From Papio anubis (taxonomy: Eukaryota > Chordata > Mammalia > Primates > Cercopithecidae): a stretch of DNA of 64,000 nt. The stretch lies in NCBI RefSeq assembly GCF_008728515.1, contig NC_044996.1, positions 121,584,750-121,648,749 of the forward strand. Reading direction: 5' to 3'. Every line of letters starts with the position of its first letter. Position 1 is the first letter of the stretch. Positions 11,537 to 23,030 of the stretch are shown one piece after another. The notes beneath the pieces were generated by a model. The model saw only the letters and a program-made list of their open reading frames with translations, did no database searches and had not been told where the DNA came from. A program made the position numbers and the translations under genes.

Positions 11537-12299
11537 GCTCTGATTCATTTTCTGAATCTTTTGTCAGGAATACAACCCTCAGTTCCAACATTGCTCAAGA
11601 GGGAAGCTGTAGCCTGTTGGTGGACCTGTTTCCCTGGATTGGAAGTTGTGTCATTTTATGAAGAAAAGCAGAGAGCACTTAGTATATTGTTCCCCTTGCA
11701 GGTGCTCTTCAGAACTGGAAGCATCGTGCTCCTGGGAGCCTTCCCTACTTCATACACCCCACTTGTCTCCTGTTTGTACCTCCTCTCCTTTCCATACTTC
11801 CTCTCTATCTTACCAAGCAAACATGGTATTGTTTTCCATTCCTCATGTTGTGTTACTGGCTCTTTGTGGTCCTGCTGACCTAAAGATGTTTGACTTACTT
11901 CTAACAGTCTTCTTTGTGTGATTGCTGTTTTCCCCTTGGGACAGGTTCTGTTCTTGTTACTCATTTATGTGCAGAATGGGAGATGTAGGAAAAGCTTGTA
12001 CCCTTTCAAACCCTTTTAAACTTACTTGTACTTCTGTTGAATTCACCATCACTGGTCCCTTTCTGAAGAACTGACTTTCCAGACATGAAAACCTTTTCTC
12101 TCTGAACTCCTAGATCACATTCTAGGTTTCTTATGGCTTCATGCATGTTCTACCCCTTTTTGTTCATACCTGATTTCCCCTAGTAGGCTATAATCTTTCT
12201 GAAGCCGAGACAAGTGTCCTTCTTAGTGTTCCCACAGTGCTGACCTAATGCAGTGATATATACATTGTGAATGTGTGAATTCTTGAAAGTTCAAAATTG
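11537..12299. other. No gene or recognisable repeat seen
   Basis: Mixed-composition single-copy sequence. Overlapping frames here (up to 134 codons) start in an Alu or lack any domain, Kozak or splice support. Confidence 0.4.
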
Positions 12300-12310
12300 C
12301 ATTAATTCTG

Positions 12311-12612
12311 TTTCTTTTTTTTTTTTTTTGAGACGGAGTCTCGCTCTGCCGCCCAGGCTGGAGTGCAGTGGCGGGATCTCAGCTCACTGCAAGCTCCGCC
12401 TCCCGGGTTCACGCCATTCTCCGGCCTCAGCCTCCCGAGTAGCTGGGACTACAGGCGCCCGCCACCTCGCCCGGCTAGTTTTTTGTATTTCTTAATAGAG
12501 ACGGGGTTTCACTGTGTTAGCCAGGGTGGATCTCGATCTCCTGACCTCGTGATCCGCCCGTCTCGGCCTCCCAAAGTGCTGGGATTACAGGCTTGAGCCA
12601 CCGCGCCCGGCC
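12311..12612 (-). mobile_element. AluYR-type SINE, young, Old World monkey subfamily
   Basis: Almost free of mutations, with CCACCTCGCCCGGCTAG and GGCTTGAGCC diagnostic positions. A perfect 15-bp target duplication CATTAATTCTGTTTC flanks it (12300-12314 and 12613-12627). Confidence 0.95.
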
Positions 12613-13139
12613 CATTAATTCTGTTTCAATCAAAACCTCTATAGGATATGCATAGGTATTTGATTTGTTTGTCCTCACCCTCAGAGTACATGTCCCTGTT
12701 TCTAACTTCCAAATATAAAAAAGAGGAACTCTCTAAAGGCCTTCAGTCTCTATGACTTCTCCCCCTTAGATTTATTAAGCGCCCACTGAATGCCTGGTCT
12801 AGATACTCTGTTATGATGGGCAGGTAGAGAAATACCTTTTACAATTCTGATTCAAAGACAAAGCAAGTACATGAGACAATCAGAGTAGTTACAGGCAGCA
12901 TTATCATAATGTACAATCTGTGGTAGATACTGATTTTGTATTTTGGTCTTGTGCAAAGAAGCACCCAAGGATGTTTGTCCAAAACATGAATGTTGCCAGG
13001 AGAGGTGGCTCATATCTGTAATCTTAATACTTTGGGAGGCCAAGACAGGAGGATCGCTTGAGCCTAGGAGTTTGAGACCAGCCTGGGCAACATAGTGAGA
13101 CCCCTAACTCTACAAAACAAATTTCAAAATTAGCCAATT

Positions 13140-13446
13140 GGCCAGGCGCAGGGGCTCATGCCTGTAATCCCAGCACTTTGGGAGGCCAACGCTGGCAAAT
13201 CACTTGAGGTCAGGAGTTCGAGACCAGCCTGGCCAACATGGTGAAACCCTGTCTCTACTAAAAATACAAAAAATTAGCTGGGCGTGGTGGTGGGTGCCTG
13301 TAATCCTAGCTATTCAGGTGGCTGAGGCAAGAAATCACTTGAACCTGGGAGGCAGAGGTTGCAGTGAGCCAAGATCACGCCACTGCACTCCAGCCTGGAC
13401 GGCTGGAGTGAGACTTTGTCTTAAAAAAAAAAAAAAAAAAAAAAAA
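13140..13446 (+). mobile_element. Alu SINE nested in an older Alu
   Basis: Complete dimer with a tail of about 25 A. Confidence 0.92.
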
Positions 13447-13448
13447 AT

Positions 13449-13745
13449 GGCCGTGGCCAAGTGATGGCTCACGCTTGTAATCCCAGCACTTTTGGGAGGC
13501 TGAGGTGGCAGGATCAAGGCCAGGAGTTTGAGACCAGCCTGACCAACATGGTGAAACCCCATCTGTACTAAAATACAGTGGCCCGGCTGGGCATGGTGGC
13601 ACTCCACCTGTGATCCCAGCTACTCAGGAGGCTAAGGCAGAAGAATCGCTTGAACCTGGGAGGTGGAGGTTGCAGTGAGCTGAAATCGTGCCACTGCACT
13701 CCAGTCTGGGCAACAGAGTGAGACTCCATCTCAAAAAAAAAAAAA
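13449..13745 (+). mobile_element. Alu SINE nested in an older Alu
   Basis: Follows the tail of the preceding Alu; linker region shortened (CTAAAATACAGTGGCCCGG). Confidence 0.9.
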
Positions 13746-13913
13746 ATTAATCCAGGTGTGGTGGTGCACGCCTGTTGTCTCAGCTACTAGAGAGTCTGAG
13801 ATGGAAGGATCACTTCAGCCTGGGAAGTTGAGGCTTCAGTGAGCCAAGATTGTGCCACTGCATTCCAACCTGGGTGACAGAGCACGACCCTGTCTCAAAA
13901 AAAAAAAAAAAAA

Positions 13914-14230
13914 GTAAACAATGTGCCTAGGGAGTAATTTTAAATGTTTGTGTACATTAACTCTTTTAGGTAAGGAAGAAAAGTAATCAGAGGAGACAAG
14001 CCCGGTAAAACAGGGCTTTGGATGGATGATTTTACTGAGTTAGAGTTTAGCCCATGCTCTCCTTGTGTGATCACTGTTTTTCGCTTGGAACACCTTCTGT
14101 CCCTAGCAAGTTTAGCAAGTGTTAGCCCAGGGTTGGGCTTTTGAGCAACGCTTGATGTATCCCTCTAGCTCATTAATGCTATTGTATATGGAAAAAGTTA
14201 ATGTCTTATTACTTTCACATATAAATAGGA
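13914..14230. other. No gene or repeat seen
   Basis: About 315 bases of single-copy-looking DNA. Confidence 0.35.
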
Positions 14231-14233
14231 ATT

Positions 14234-14514
14234 TTATTTATTTATTTATTTATTTTGAGATGTGGAGTCTGTCAAAATACTAGGCTGCAGGGAGCGCTTC
14301 ACTGCAACCTTCCTCGGCCCCAGGTTCAGCAGTTCTCCTGCCTCAGCCTGAGGCAGTTGATTACAGGCAACCATCACCAGCTAATTTTTGTATTTTTAGT
14401 AGAGACAGGGTTTCACTGTTGGCCAGGCCAGTCTTGAACTCCCGACCTCAGTTGATCTGCCTGCCTCAGCCTCCCAAAGTGCTGGGATTACAGGTGTGAG
14501 CCACCACGCCCGGC
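14234..14514 (-). mobile_element. Alu SINE, heavily deleted, with (TTTA)n tail
   Basis: TTTA repeat 14234-14254, then a first monomer with scattered losses and an intact second monomer ending CGCCCGGCC. Confidence 0.87.
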
Positions 14515-14620
14515 CATGAATAAGAATTTGAACATCTGGCTAAGAGTAGTGCCAGTTGAGATCCTGTGTGTCCTGCTTTAACTAATAGATATGTTTAATA
14601 TAGAATCTATCATTTTCATC

Positions 14621-14915
14621 GGCCAGGTGCAGTGGCTCACACCTGTAATCCCAGCACTTTGGGAGGCTGAGACAGGTGGATCACCTGAGGTCAGGAGTTT
14701 GAGACCAGCCTGACCAACATGGTGAAACCCCATCTCTACTAAAAATACAAAATTAGCTGGGTGTGGTGGCACATGCTTATAATCCCAGCTACTTGGGAGT
14801 CTGCAGCAGGAGAATCACTTGAACCCGGAAGGGGAGGTTGCAGTGAGCCGAGATCACGCCATTGCACTCCAGCCTGGGCAACAAGAGCGAAACTCCATCT
14901 CAAAAAAAAAAAAAA
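14621..14915 (+). mobile_element. Alu SINE with target duplication
   Basis: ATCATTTTCAT lies on both sides (14609-14619 and near 14916-14926). Confidence 0.93.
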
Positions 14916-15149
14916 ATCATTTTCATAAGTTATGTCACTGTCCTTTAATTAGCTCCTTAGCAGCTTAAACATTCCATTAGACAATATTTACTACAGTAAT
15001 ATACTTACTTATTTTTTAAATTCATAGATAGGAATAAACTTCAGCTGACTGAAATAATTACAAATTCAGAATATTAATAAACATCAAGTTTGAGTGTTTC
15101 TTTAAGTAAACATAAAACTCAAGCTTGCATGAATGATATGACCTCTACA

Positions 15150-16012
15150 TAGAAGAGAGTTACCATAGCAAGCCCAAGTCTGCTGGCTTCAAAAAGGCCT
15201 GCTCACAGGGTTGGCCTTTTGGAAACTGGGCTTCCCAAAAGTTCCCTACGCTCGTTAAGTCTAGGGCACCAAGCCCCGCTGTATCAGGTCACAGAGATTG
15301 CGCAAACGATGTAAGTTATGGCAAATGCCATAACTTCCTTCTGTGAATCTGGTGAATTTTGGCCATTGCTAGGCAGAAGATGCCTACATGACCAGCCTCC
15401 AGTAAAACCCTTTGGTGCCAGCCGGGCGAGGTGGCTCATGCCTGTAGTCCCAGCACTTTGGGAGGCCGAGGCGGGCGGATCACTTGAGGCCGGGAGTTTG
15501 AGACCAGCCTGACCAACATGGTGAAACCCCCATCTCTACTAAAAACACAAAAATTAGCCGGCGGTGGTGGCGCATGCCTGCAGTATCAGCTACTCAGGAG
15601 GCCAAGGAAGGAGAATCGCCTGAGTCCAGGAGTTTGAGGCTGCAGTGAGCCGTGATCATGCCACTGCACTTCAGCCTGGGTGACAGAGCGAGATTCTGTC
15701 TAAAAACAAAACAAAAAAAGGCTTTGGTGGTGAATCTCTAATAGGCTTCCCTGGGCAGAAGCACTGCACACGTGTGGCTTCAGTTTTGCTGCTGGAGAAG
15801 GAGCGTGCTCAACGTGTGCCCTCCCGGGTTGGGAGGGAGACAGCATGGGAAGCCTGTGTGTGGATTTCTCCAGACTCTGCTGTGTCTTTTTCCCTTGCTG
15901 GTCCTGTCATGAATCCTTTGTTAGGATAAAGCTAAGGCATGAGAACTTGTATGCTGAGTCCTTTGAGTCATTTTAAGCAAATCTTGAGGACCCACCCCCC
16001 AAAACAGCATGT
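15150..16012 (+). mobile_element. ERVL-type (MLT2-like) LTR, split by an Alu
   Basis: Phrases such as CCAGCCTCCAGTAAAACCC, GGCTTCCCTGGGCAGAAGC and TGCTGAGTCCTTTGAGTC match the 3' half of mammalian ERVL LTRs as I remember them. An Alu occupies 15421-15718. Both ends are approximate, and no internal viral sequence accompanies it. Confidence 0.5.
15421..15718 (+). mobile_element. Alu SINE
   Basis: Complete dimer nested in the LTR-like sequence. Confidence 0.93.
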
Positions 16013-16552
16013 TAAGATGGTGTTTGTTTTATGTCATGCCATCTTGCCACCAGCTTTAGAAGAAAAACATAAATAAAAGGACTATTATATTTACATTAAA
16101 TATTTCCAGGTCACAAGACATTAAAAAAACTGTTTTTATTCATCTTCTTCAAGCAAAGAGAAAGTAGTTTTTGAAAGCCACAGAAAACTCTAAGCTCCCT
16201 TGTTTAGACCAAATTAGTGATTGGGTTTTTTTCCTGATTCTCACAGTAGAGTCTTTCTTCCTTTCCTCACGCTATGGAGGCAAGCGGTTTGGGCTGGTTC
16301 ATAAGTAAATAGGTCATAAACTGCACTCCATTCAAAAGTGACGTCTTTATGAAAGCATTTATTTGTCCTACAGAAAGAGCACTGGCTCATTTCAAATATT
16401 GTTCTCAGCCTAGATCAGAATGCTAAAGAGCACACATTGCACATTTTGTTTTAAACACAATAGTTTAATTGTTTGTTTCTTAGTGGTGCCATAAATATTT
16501 CCCTGGGAAAGCACTACCAAATAGGTAAGACTTTTAGAAGTCTGTGTGGAAT
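16013..16552. other. No gene or repeat seen
   Basis: AT-rich single-copy-looking sequence between the LTR and the L1 3' end. Confidence 0.35.
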
Positions 16553-16764
16553 CATACACCTAAATGTCATAACTAAATCTGTTAGACTTTCAGAAGACAG
16601 CACAGGAATAAATCTTGGAAAAGGAGTAAATCGTGACCTTGGGTTAGGCAGTGGTTTTTTAGATACAACACCAAAAGCATGGGTGACAAAACAGATAAAT
16701 TGAACTACCTCAAAATTTAGAAACTTTTGTGCTATAAATGATACCATCAAGAAAATAAAAAGAC

Positions 16765-17025
16765 ACTTGGGTATGGTGGCTCGTGCCTGTAATTCCAGCA
16801 CTTTGGGAGGCCAAGGCAGGTGGATCACTTGAGCCCAGGAGTTTGAAATCACCCTGGGCAACTTAGCAAGACCCTGTCTCTACCAAAAAAATATCAAAAT
16901 TAGCCAGGCGTGGTAGCACCTCCAGCTACTCAGGAGGCTGATGGAGGATTGCTTGAGCCCAGGAGGTTGAGGCTGCAGTGGGCCATGAGTCTGGGTGACA
17001 ATGAAACCCTGTCTTTAAAAAAAAA
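16765..17025 (+). mobile_element. Alu SINE, shortened
   Basis: Nested in L1. The right monomer lacks part of its end (GGGCCATGAGTCTGGGTGAC). Confidence 0.88.
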
Positions 17026-17027
17026 AG

Positions 17028-17163
17028 CTGAATGCAGTGGCTCACACCTGTAATCCCAGCACTTTGGGAGGCCGAGGTGGGAGGATTTCTTGAGCCCAGG
17101 AGTTTGAGAACCACCTGGGCAACACAGCAAGACCTAATTTCTATTAAAGTAATAAAGAAAAAA
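17028..17163 (+). mobile_element. Alu left monomer
   Basis: Single monomer ending in an A-rich AATAAAGAAAAAAAC. Confidence 0.8.
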
Positions 17164-17285
17164 ACCCATGGAATATAGGAAAATATTTATACATATATCC
17201 GATAAGAGGCTCGCACATACAGAATATTTAAATAACTTTTACAACTCAACAGTAAGAAAACAACCCAATTAAAACTGAGCAGAGG

Positions 17286-17418
17286 GCCAGGTGCAGTGGC
17301 TCAAGCTGTAATCCCAGCACTTTGGGAGGCTGAGGCGGGTGGATCATCTGAGGTCACGAGTTCAAGACCAGCCTGGCCAACATGGTAAAACCCCGTCTCT
17401 ACTAAAAATACAAAAATT
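17286..17418 (+). mobile_element. Alu left monomer, joined to the next Alu
   Basis: Ends at the ACAAAAATTG linker, where a complete Alu follows directly. It may be the 5' half of an Alu whose right half was lost, or an unequal-exchange product. Confidence 0.8.
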
Positions 17419-17419
17419 G

Positions 17420-17699
17420 GCCAGGTGTGATGGTTCATGCCTATAATCCCAGCACTTTGGGAGGCCAAGGCAGGTGGATCATTTGAGGTCAGGAGTTCAA
17501 GACCAGCCTGACCAACATGGTGAAACCCTGTTCTACAAAAAATGTAAAAATTAGCCAAGTGTGGTTGAAGGCACCTGTAATTCAAGTTACTGGGGAGGCT
17601 GAGGCAGGAGAATCCCTGGGAGGTGAAGGTTTTAGTGAGCTGAGATCGTGCCACTGTACTCCAGCCTGGGCAACAGAGTGAGACTCTCTCTCAAAAAAT
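17420..17699 (+). mobile_element. Alu SINE
   Basis: Complete dimer nested in L1, ending CTCAAAAAATAAAA. Confidence 0.9.
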
Positions 17700-17727
17700 A
17701 AAACTCAGCAGAGGATTTGAACAGACT

Positions 17728-18017
17728 TTTTTTTTTTTTGAGATAGAATCTTGCTCTGTCGCCAGGCTGGAGTGCAGTGGCACGATCTCAGCTCACTGCA
17801 ACCTCTGCCTCTCAGGTTTAAGCAGTTCTGCCTCAGCCTCCTGAGTAGCTGGGACTACAAGCCCACGCTGCCATGCCTGGCTAATTTTTTGTATTTTAGT
17901 AGAGACGGGGTTTCACCATGTTGCCCAGGCTGGTTGCGAACTCCTGAGCTCAGGCAATCCACCCATCTTGGCCTCCCAAAGTGCTGGGATTACAGACGTG
18001 AGCCATCCCGCCCAGCC
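17728..18017 (-). mobile_element. Alu SINE with target duplication
   Basis: TGAACAGAC flanks both sides. Nested in L1. Confidence 0.9.
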
Positions 18018-18048
18018 TGAACAGACATTTTTAAAAAGAAGATATACA

Positions 18049-18343
18049 GCCAAGCGTGGTGGCTCACGCCTGTAATCCCAGCACTTTGGGAGGCCAAGGC
18101 GGACGGATCACGAGGTCAGGAGATCGAGACCATCCTGGCTAACACGGTGAAACCTGTCTCTACTAAAAATACAAAAAATTAGCCAGGCATGGTGGCGGGC
18201 GCCTGTAGTCCCAGCTACTTGGGAGGCTGAGGCAGGAGAATGGCGTGAACCCGGGAGGCGGAGCTTGCAGTGAGCCAAGATCATGCCACTGGACTCCAGC
18301 CTGGGCGACAGAGCAAGACTCTATCTCAAAAAAAAAAAAAAAA
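18049..18343 (+). mobile_element. Alu SINE (Y-like) with target duplication
   Basis: AAGATATACA before (18039-18048) and after the A tail. The duplicated bases are L1 sequence, which fixes the order of events. Confidence 0.93.
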
Positions 18344-18729
18344 AGATATACAAATGGCCAATAAACCCATGAAAAGCTGTTCAGCATCATTAGTCATCAG
18401 GGAAATGTGCATGAAAACCACAAGGTGCCATTTCATACCCACTAGGATAAAAAAGGTAAGAACAAGTGTTGACAAGGGTGTGGAGAAAACAGTCTGGCAA
18501 TTCTGCAAAATGCTAAACCTGTGACCCAGCATTTCTTTTATACTGCAGTATATACCCAAGAGAAATGAAAACACATGTCCACACAAAAGCTTTTACACAG
18601 ACGGCCATAGCAGTATTATTTATCATAGTCACAACAGAAACAAATGTCCATCAACTGATAAATGTATAAACAAAATGTATTTCCATACAATGGAATATTA
18701 TTCAGCCATAAAAAAGAATGAAGTACTGG

Positions 18730-19003
18730 TCAAGTGTGGTGTCTCACGCCTGTACCCAACACTTTGGGAGTTGAGACGGGAGGATCGCTTGAGGCCAGGA
18801 GTTCAAAACCAGCCTGGGCAACATAGTGAGACCTCATCCATACAAAATTACGATTAACTGGATGTGGTAACACATGCCTGTAGTCCTAGCCAGTCAGGAA
18901 GTTGAAACAGTAGGATCACTTGAACCTAGGAGTTCAAGGTTACAGTGAGCTGTGATTGCCCTCCAGCTTGGGTGACAGAGCAACACCCTGTCTCAAAAAA
19001 AAT
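18730..19003 (+). mobile_element. Alu SINE, old (J-like)
   Basis: Diverged; interrupts the L1 text GAATGAAGTACTG / TACTGATGCATGCC, which itself shows the duplicated target. Confidence 0.9.
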
Positions 19004-19184
19004 ACTGATGCATGCCACATCAATGACACTTGAAAACATTATGCTAAAATGAAAGAAGCCCATCACAAAAGAACCCATAGTATATGATTCTATTTATTTG
19101 GAATGTCCGGAATAGACAAGTACAAAGAGACAGAAAGTAGATTCATAGTTGCTTAAGACTCCAAGGATTGGGGGAAGGCAGAGC

Positions 19185-19960
19185 ATATCAATCAGGGTTC
19201 AACTAGAGAAAACAGAACACATAGGAGATGTATTTTGAGAGGTTTATTGCAAGGAGTTGGCTTAGCCGACTGTGGGGACTGGCCAGGCAAGTCTGAAATC
19301 CATAGGGCCGGTAAACAGAAAGGGCAGCTGGAGTTTTCAGGCATAAGTGGGAGCTGCGGTCCACAGATGGAATTTCTTCTTCAGGTAAACCTCAGTTCAG
19401 CTCGTAAGGTTTCACCTGATTGAATCAGGCCCACTTAGAAGTCAACTGATTATGGATTTTTTTTTTTTTTTTTTTTTTTTTTGAGACAGAGCCTCACCTG
19501 TAGTTGGAACTACAGGTGCGTGCCACCACACCTGGCTAATTTTTGTATTTTATTATTATTATTTTTTTGAGATGGAGGCTCCCTCTGTCACCCAGGCTGG
19601 GGTGCAGTGGTGCGATGTTGGCTCACTGCAACCTCCGCCTCCCAGGTTCAAGTGATTCTTCTGTCTCAGCCTCCTGAGTAGCTGAGATTACAGGCATGTG
19701 CCAGGACGCCTGGCTAATTTTCGTATTTTAGTAGAGACAGGGTTTCACCATATTGACTAGGCTGGTGTCGAACTCCTGACCTCAAATGATCCACCTGCCT
19801 CAGCGTCCCAAAGTGCTGGGAATACAGGAGTGAGCCACAGCGCCCGGCCTCATTATGGACTTTTATCACATCTACAGGATAACCTTCACTGAAGCTCCTA
19901 GATTCGTATTTGATCACCTGGGGACTGCAGTCAAGTTGACACGTAAACTGGCATGGAAGG
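19185..19960. mobile_element. Unassigned old interspersed element inside the L1
   Basis: Sequence around 19189-19230 (AATCAGGGTTCAACTAGAG) and 19928-19945 (AGTCAAGTTGACACGTAA) matches both ends of a repeat I recognise as widespread in mammals but cannot name. L1 text stops before it and resumes after it. Confidence 0.5.
19456..19849 (-). mobile_element. Two nested Alu SINEs
   Basis: A T27 head and an Alu fragment (19456-19550) are interrupted at the linker by a complete reverse Alu (19551-19849). Confidence 0.88.
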
Positions 19961-20113
19961 GTGGGAAGTGACTTCTAATGGTGTTTCTCTTTGGAGTGAG
20001 GTTGCGCAATTCTGTACTGAAAATTATTGAATTGTATACTTTAAATGGGTGAATTATGATATGTGAATTATATCTCAATAAAGATGGTTTTTGCTTTTGT
20101 TTTTGTTTTTGTT

Positions 20114-20385
20114 TGAGACGGAGTCTTGCTCTGTCGCCAGGCTGGAGTGCAGTGGCGTGATCTCAGCTCACTGCAACCTCCGCCTCCTGGGTTCAAGCGA
20201 TTCTCCTGCCTCAGCCTCCCGAGTAGCTGGGACTACAGGTGTGCGCCACCATGCCTGGTGTATTTTTAGTAGAGACGGGTTTTCACCATGTTGGCCAGGA
20301 TGGTCTCGATCTCTTGACCTCGTGATCCGCCTGCCTCGGCCTCCCAAAGTGTTGGGATTACAGGTGTGAGCCACCGTGCCCAGCC
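20114..20385 (-). mobile_element. Alu SINE with (TTTTTG)n tail
   Basis: Complete reverse element. AAAGATG occurs on both sides. Inserted exactly at the L1 tail end. Confidence 0.92.
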
Positions 20386-20397
20386 AAAGATGTTTTT

Positions 20398-20735
20398 TAA
20401 AACTGCGTATTTGCACTCCCCTGTTCATAGCAGTACTATTCACAGTTGCAATGAGGTGGAAGCAACCCAAATGTCCATCGGCAGATAAATGGATAAACAC
20501 GTGATATGTGCATACAGCGGAATGTTATTTGGTCTTAAAAAGGAAGGAAATCTTGTCACATGCTACAATATGGATGAGCAGGGAGGACTTGTTGCTAAGT
20601 GAAATTAAGCCACTCACAAGACAAATTATGAGGGGGGACGTGGTGGCAAAACTCCATCTCAAAAAAAAAAAAAAAAGCTAAGATGGTAAATTTTGTTTTT
20701 TATGATAATAAAATAATGAAAAAAAGACTGTCCTG
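20398..20735 (+). mobile_element. Second L1 3' fragment (L1M-type)
   Basis: TTCATAGCAGTACTATTCAC, CAACCCAAATGTCCATC and CAGATAAATGGATAAAC are L1 3' phrases. A short Alu tail remnant sits at 20640-20678. Confidence 0.7.
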
Positions 20736-21041
20736 CGTTGCCCGAGCAGCACCCCTGTTATCTGAACTCTGCCCCAACACCCTTTTCTATGCCATATAGT
20801 GTTGCATATAGTCTCTAAATGAGAACATCCTCAAGGTATAATCAAAATATACTGAGAGAGTTCAGGTGGCACTGGTTCAATTGTTTATCTCTTCATGGCT
20901 TATTTAATTTCATTACCTATTTCTAGGAAACCAATGATGGAGATAATGAATTGACAGGATATAAATTTGAGTTACAGTTGTTTGGATTTATTTTTTCCAG
21001 TAACTAAGGCAGCTGCTAAAAGCAACTAAAAATCTGGTCTT
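20736..21041. other. No gene or repeat seen
   Basis: About 300 bases of single-copy-looking DNA. Confidence 0.3.
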
Positions 21042-21337
21042 GGTGGGGCGCAGTGGCTCACGCCTGTAATCCCAGCACTTTGGGAGGCCGAGGCAGGTGG
21101 ATCACCTGAGATCAGCAGTTGGAGACCAGCCTGGCCAACATGGTGAAACCCCATCTCTACTAAAATTATAAAAAGATTAGCCGGGCATGCTGGTGCGTGC
21201 CTGTAGTTCCAGCTATTCGGGAGGCTGAGGCAGGAGAATTGCTTGAACCCGGGAGGCGGACGGTTGCAGTGAGCAGAGATCGTGCCACTGCACTGCAGCC
21301 TGGGCAACAGAACAAGATTGTGTCTCAAAAAAAAAAA
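21042..21337 (+). mobile_element. Alu SINE with target duplication
   Basis: AAATCTGGTCT before (21030-21040) and just after the A tail. Confidence 0.93.
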
Positions 21338-21749
21338 ATCTGGTCTCAAATGATAGAAAAGTGACTGCCTGGCCCTTCTCTGAGTTCCCTGGGCAGCAAG
21401 GAGTCCTCTTCAGGGAAGCAATACATAGCCCAGACTCACCCACGGTACCTACTTGACTGTGTGCTCTGATGTATTCGGAGACTGTCTGGCCTCAGTCTCA
21501 GACTGTGAGTGGGGAAGACGAGCAGCCCACAGTTGAGGTCTTGAACCAGGAAGTATTCACCCCCAGTTGGCCAGTCACACTTCCTGGTTTATTACCCCTC
21601 TCCACTCTGAGCATCAGTTGCTACTTTGCCACAGTTGACAGATTCACCTAGCAGGCATGGCGGTGGGAGTTGGTGAGGCCAGGCAGGCTGGGGCCTTCTT
21701 CCTTCCTTACACTTGCTAGTTTCTCCTGCCGGGAATGCCCTTGCCTTAG
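21338..21749. other. No gene or repeat seen
   Basis: Single-copy-looking sequence with higher GC than its surroundings. Short frames have no domain. Confidence 0.35.
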
Positions 21750-21940
21750 CCCAGTGGTTCTCAGCCAGGCCATTGTGTCCCCTAGGCATTTTGGGTTGTG
21801 TCACCTTAGGAGGGGCATGCTACTGGCATCTTGTGGGTAGAGGCCAGAGATGCTGCTGAGCGTCTTGCAGTGCACTGGACTGCTCCCACAGCTTTGCGAG
21901 CCTAGCTCTTTGTCATCCAGGTCTGACCTAAATTGACCTT
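21750..21940 (+). mobile_element. hAT-Charlie-like non-autonomous transposon remnant
   Basis: CAGTGGTTCTCAGCC terminus followed by GGCATGCTACTGGCATCTTGTGGGTAGAGG phrasing typical of small hAT elements. The second terminus is not clear. Confidence 0.5.
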
Positions 21941-22083
21941 TGTTTTGGTGTGTCCTGACCAACCAGCAGAAGGTAGTTTTGTTTTCCTTGTTGCACTATC
22001 ACTCTATTATATTTTATTTGTTAGTCTTTTATCTACCCCATCTCCCCGCTACCTGCCCACACACAAAATATACTAATGAGCAG

Positions 22084-22392
22084 GGTCGGGCACAGTGGCT
22101 CACTCCTGTAATCCCAGCATTTTGGGAGGCCGAGGTGGGTGGGTCACATGAGGTCAGGAGTTCAAGACCAGCATGGCCAACATGGTGAAATCCCGTCTCT
22201 ACTAAAAATACAAAAATTAGCTGGGTGTGGTGGTGCACATCTGTAATCCCAGCTACTCGGGAGGCTGAGGAAGGAGAATCACTTGAACCCGGGAGGCGGA
22301 GGTTGTAGTGAGCTGAGATCGTGCCATTGCACTCCAGCCTGGGTGACAGAGCGAGACAACGTTTCAAAAAAAAAAAAAAAAAAAAAAAAAAA
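22084..22392 (+). mobile_element. Alu SINE with target duplication
   Basis: CTAATGAGCA on both sides, the second copy after the GAA repeat at 22432. Confidence 0.93.
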
Positions 22393-22421
22393 GAAGAAGA
22401 AGAAGAAGAAGAAGAAGAAGA
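22393..22421. repeat. (GAA)n microsatellite
   Basis: Nine or ten GAA units grown from the Alu tail. Confidence 0.95.
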
Positions 22422-22429
22422 AAAAAACA

Positions 22430-22854
22430 CGCTAATGAGCAATATAAATTCCAAACGTCTACAAAGATTAAGAGACCTGGTTCCTCCTCACTGCTGTATC
22501 CCCAGCTTTTTGCACAGGGCATGGGACCCAGTGAGAGGCAATCAGTATTTGTTTCATCAATGAATGAAAGGGATTTAACTTGCTGTAGCAACTCACCTCA
22601 CCCCTAACCCCAGGGCAGCCCAGCTCCCTGTTCCTTTCAGTCAGGAGGCCTCTGGCTCCTTCCTGCCTTCTCAGCTCCTACCTGCTGTTGAAGCAGTGAA
22701 ACTCCCTGGGGGAAGCAGACCTGCAGGGCTGAGGGAAGTCTCTGGAGCATTACAATCCTGAGGAGTCGGGGAGAGGAAGGGCTCATGGGAAATAAATAAG
22801 GTAAATGGGGAAGGGTGGGGGTGGCGAGAGTCCGTGTATGGGAAAGAAAGGAAC
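22430..22854. other. No gene or repeat seen
   Basis: Single-copy-looking sequence between Alu and MIR. Confidence 0.35.
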
Positions 22855-23030
22855 TAACTTGTATTGAGCATCCTCCTAGATTCAGGACATAATAATTTCA
22901 TTTAATCCTGTTAATCTGGGATGAAGACACTAAAGTCTGGCACAATTAAGTACCGTATCTAAGGCCACATGCCAGGAAGTGGCAGAGTTGAGACTTAAAT
23001 CAAGGGCTGTGTGATTCCAAAGTCCTTGGG
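22855..23030 (-). mobile_element. MIR SINE
   Basis: GTATTGAGCATCCTCCTAG, TTTCATTTAATCCTGTTAAT and AGGAAGTGGCAGAGTTGAGA are the reverse-orientation MIR landmarks in order. Confidence 0.75.

Larger units (their letters stand above)
12995..13913 (+). mobile_element. Alu SINE split by two later Alus
   Basis: The left part (12995-13139) stops within the linker AAAATTAGCCAATT and the right part resumes at 13746 (AATTAATCCAGGTGTGGTGG), ending in A at 13913. The two full Alus between them must be younger. Confidence 0.85.
16553..20094 (+). mobile_element. L1 3' end (old L1M-type) broken by about ten insertions
   Basis: ORF2 and 3'-UTR phrases appear in the right order on the plus strand. These include GGTTAGGCAGTGG...TTAGATACAACACC (16640-16670), CAACCCAATTAAAACTGAGC (17260-17280), GGCCAATAAACCCATGAAAAG (18356-18376), ACAATGGAATATTATTCAGCC (18689-18709), AGAGACAGAAAGTAGATTC (19126-19144) and TATATCTCAATAAAG (20069-20083). 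ORF2 is disrupted by stops and inserts. Insertions include Alus and an unassigned element at about 19185-19960. This is the 3' third of an element; no 5' part is visible. Confidence 0.85.
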
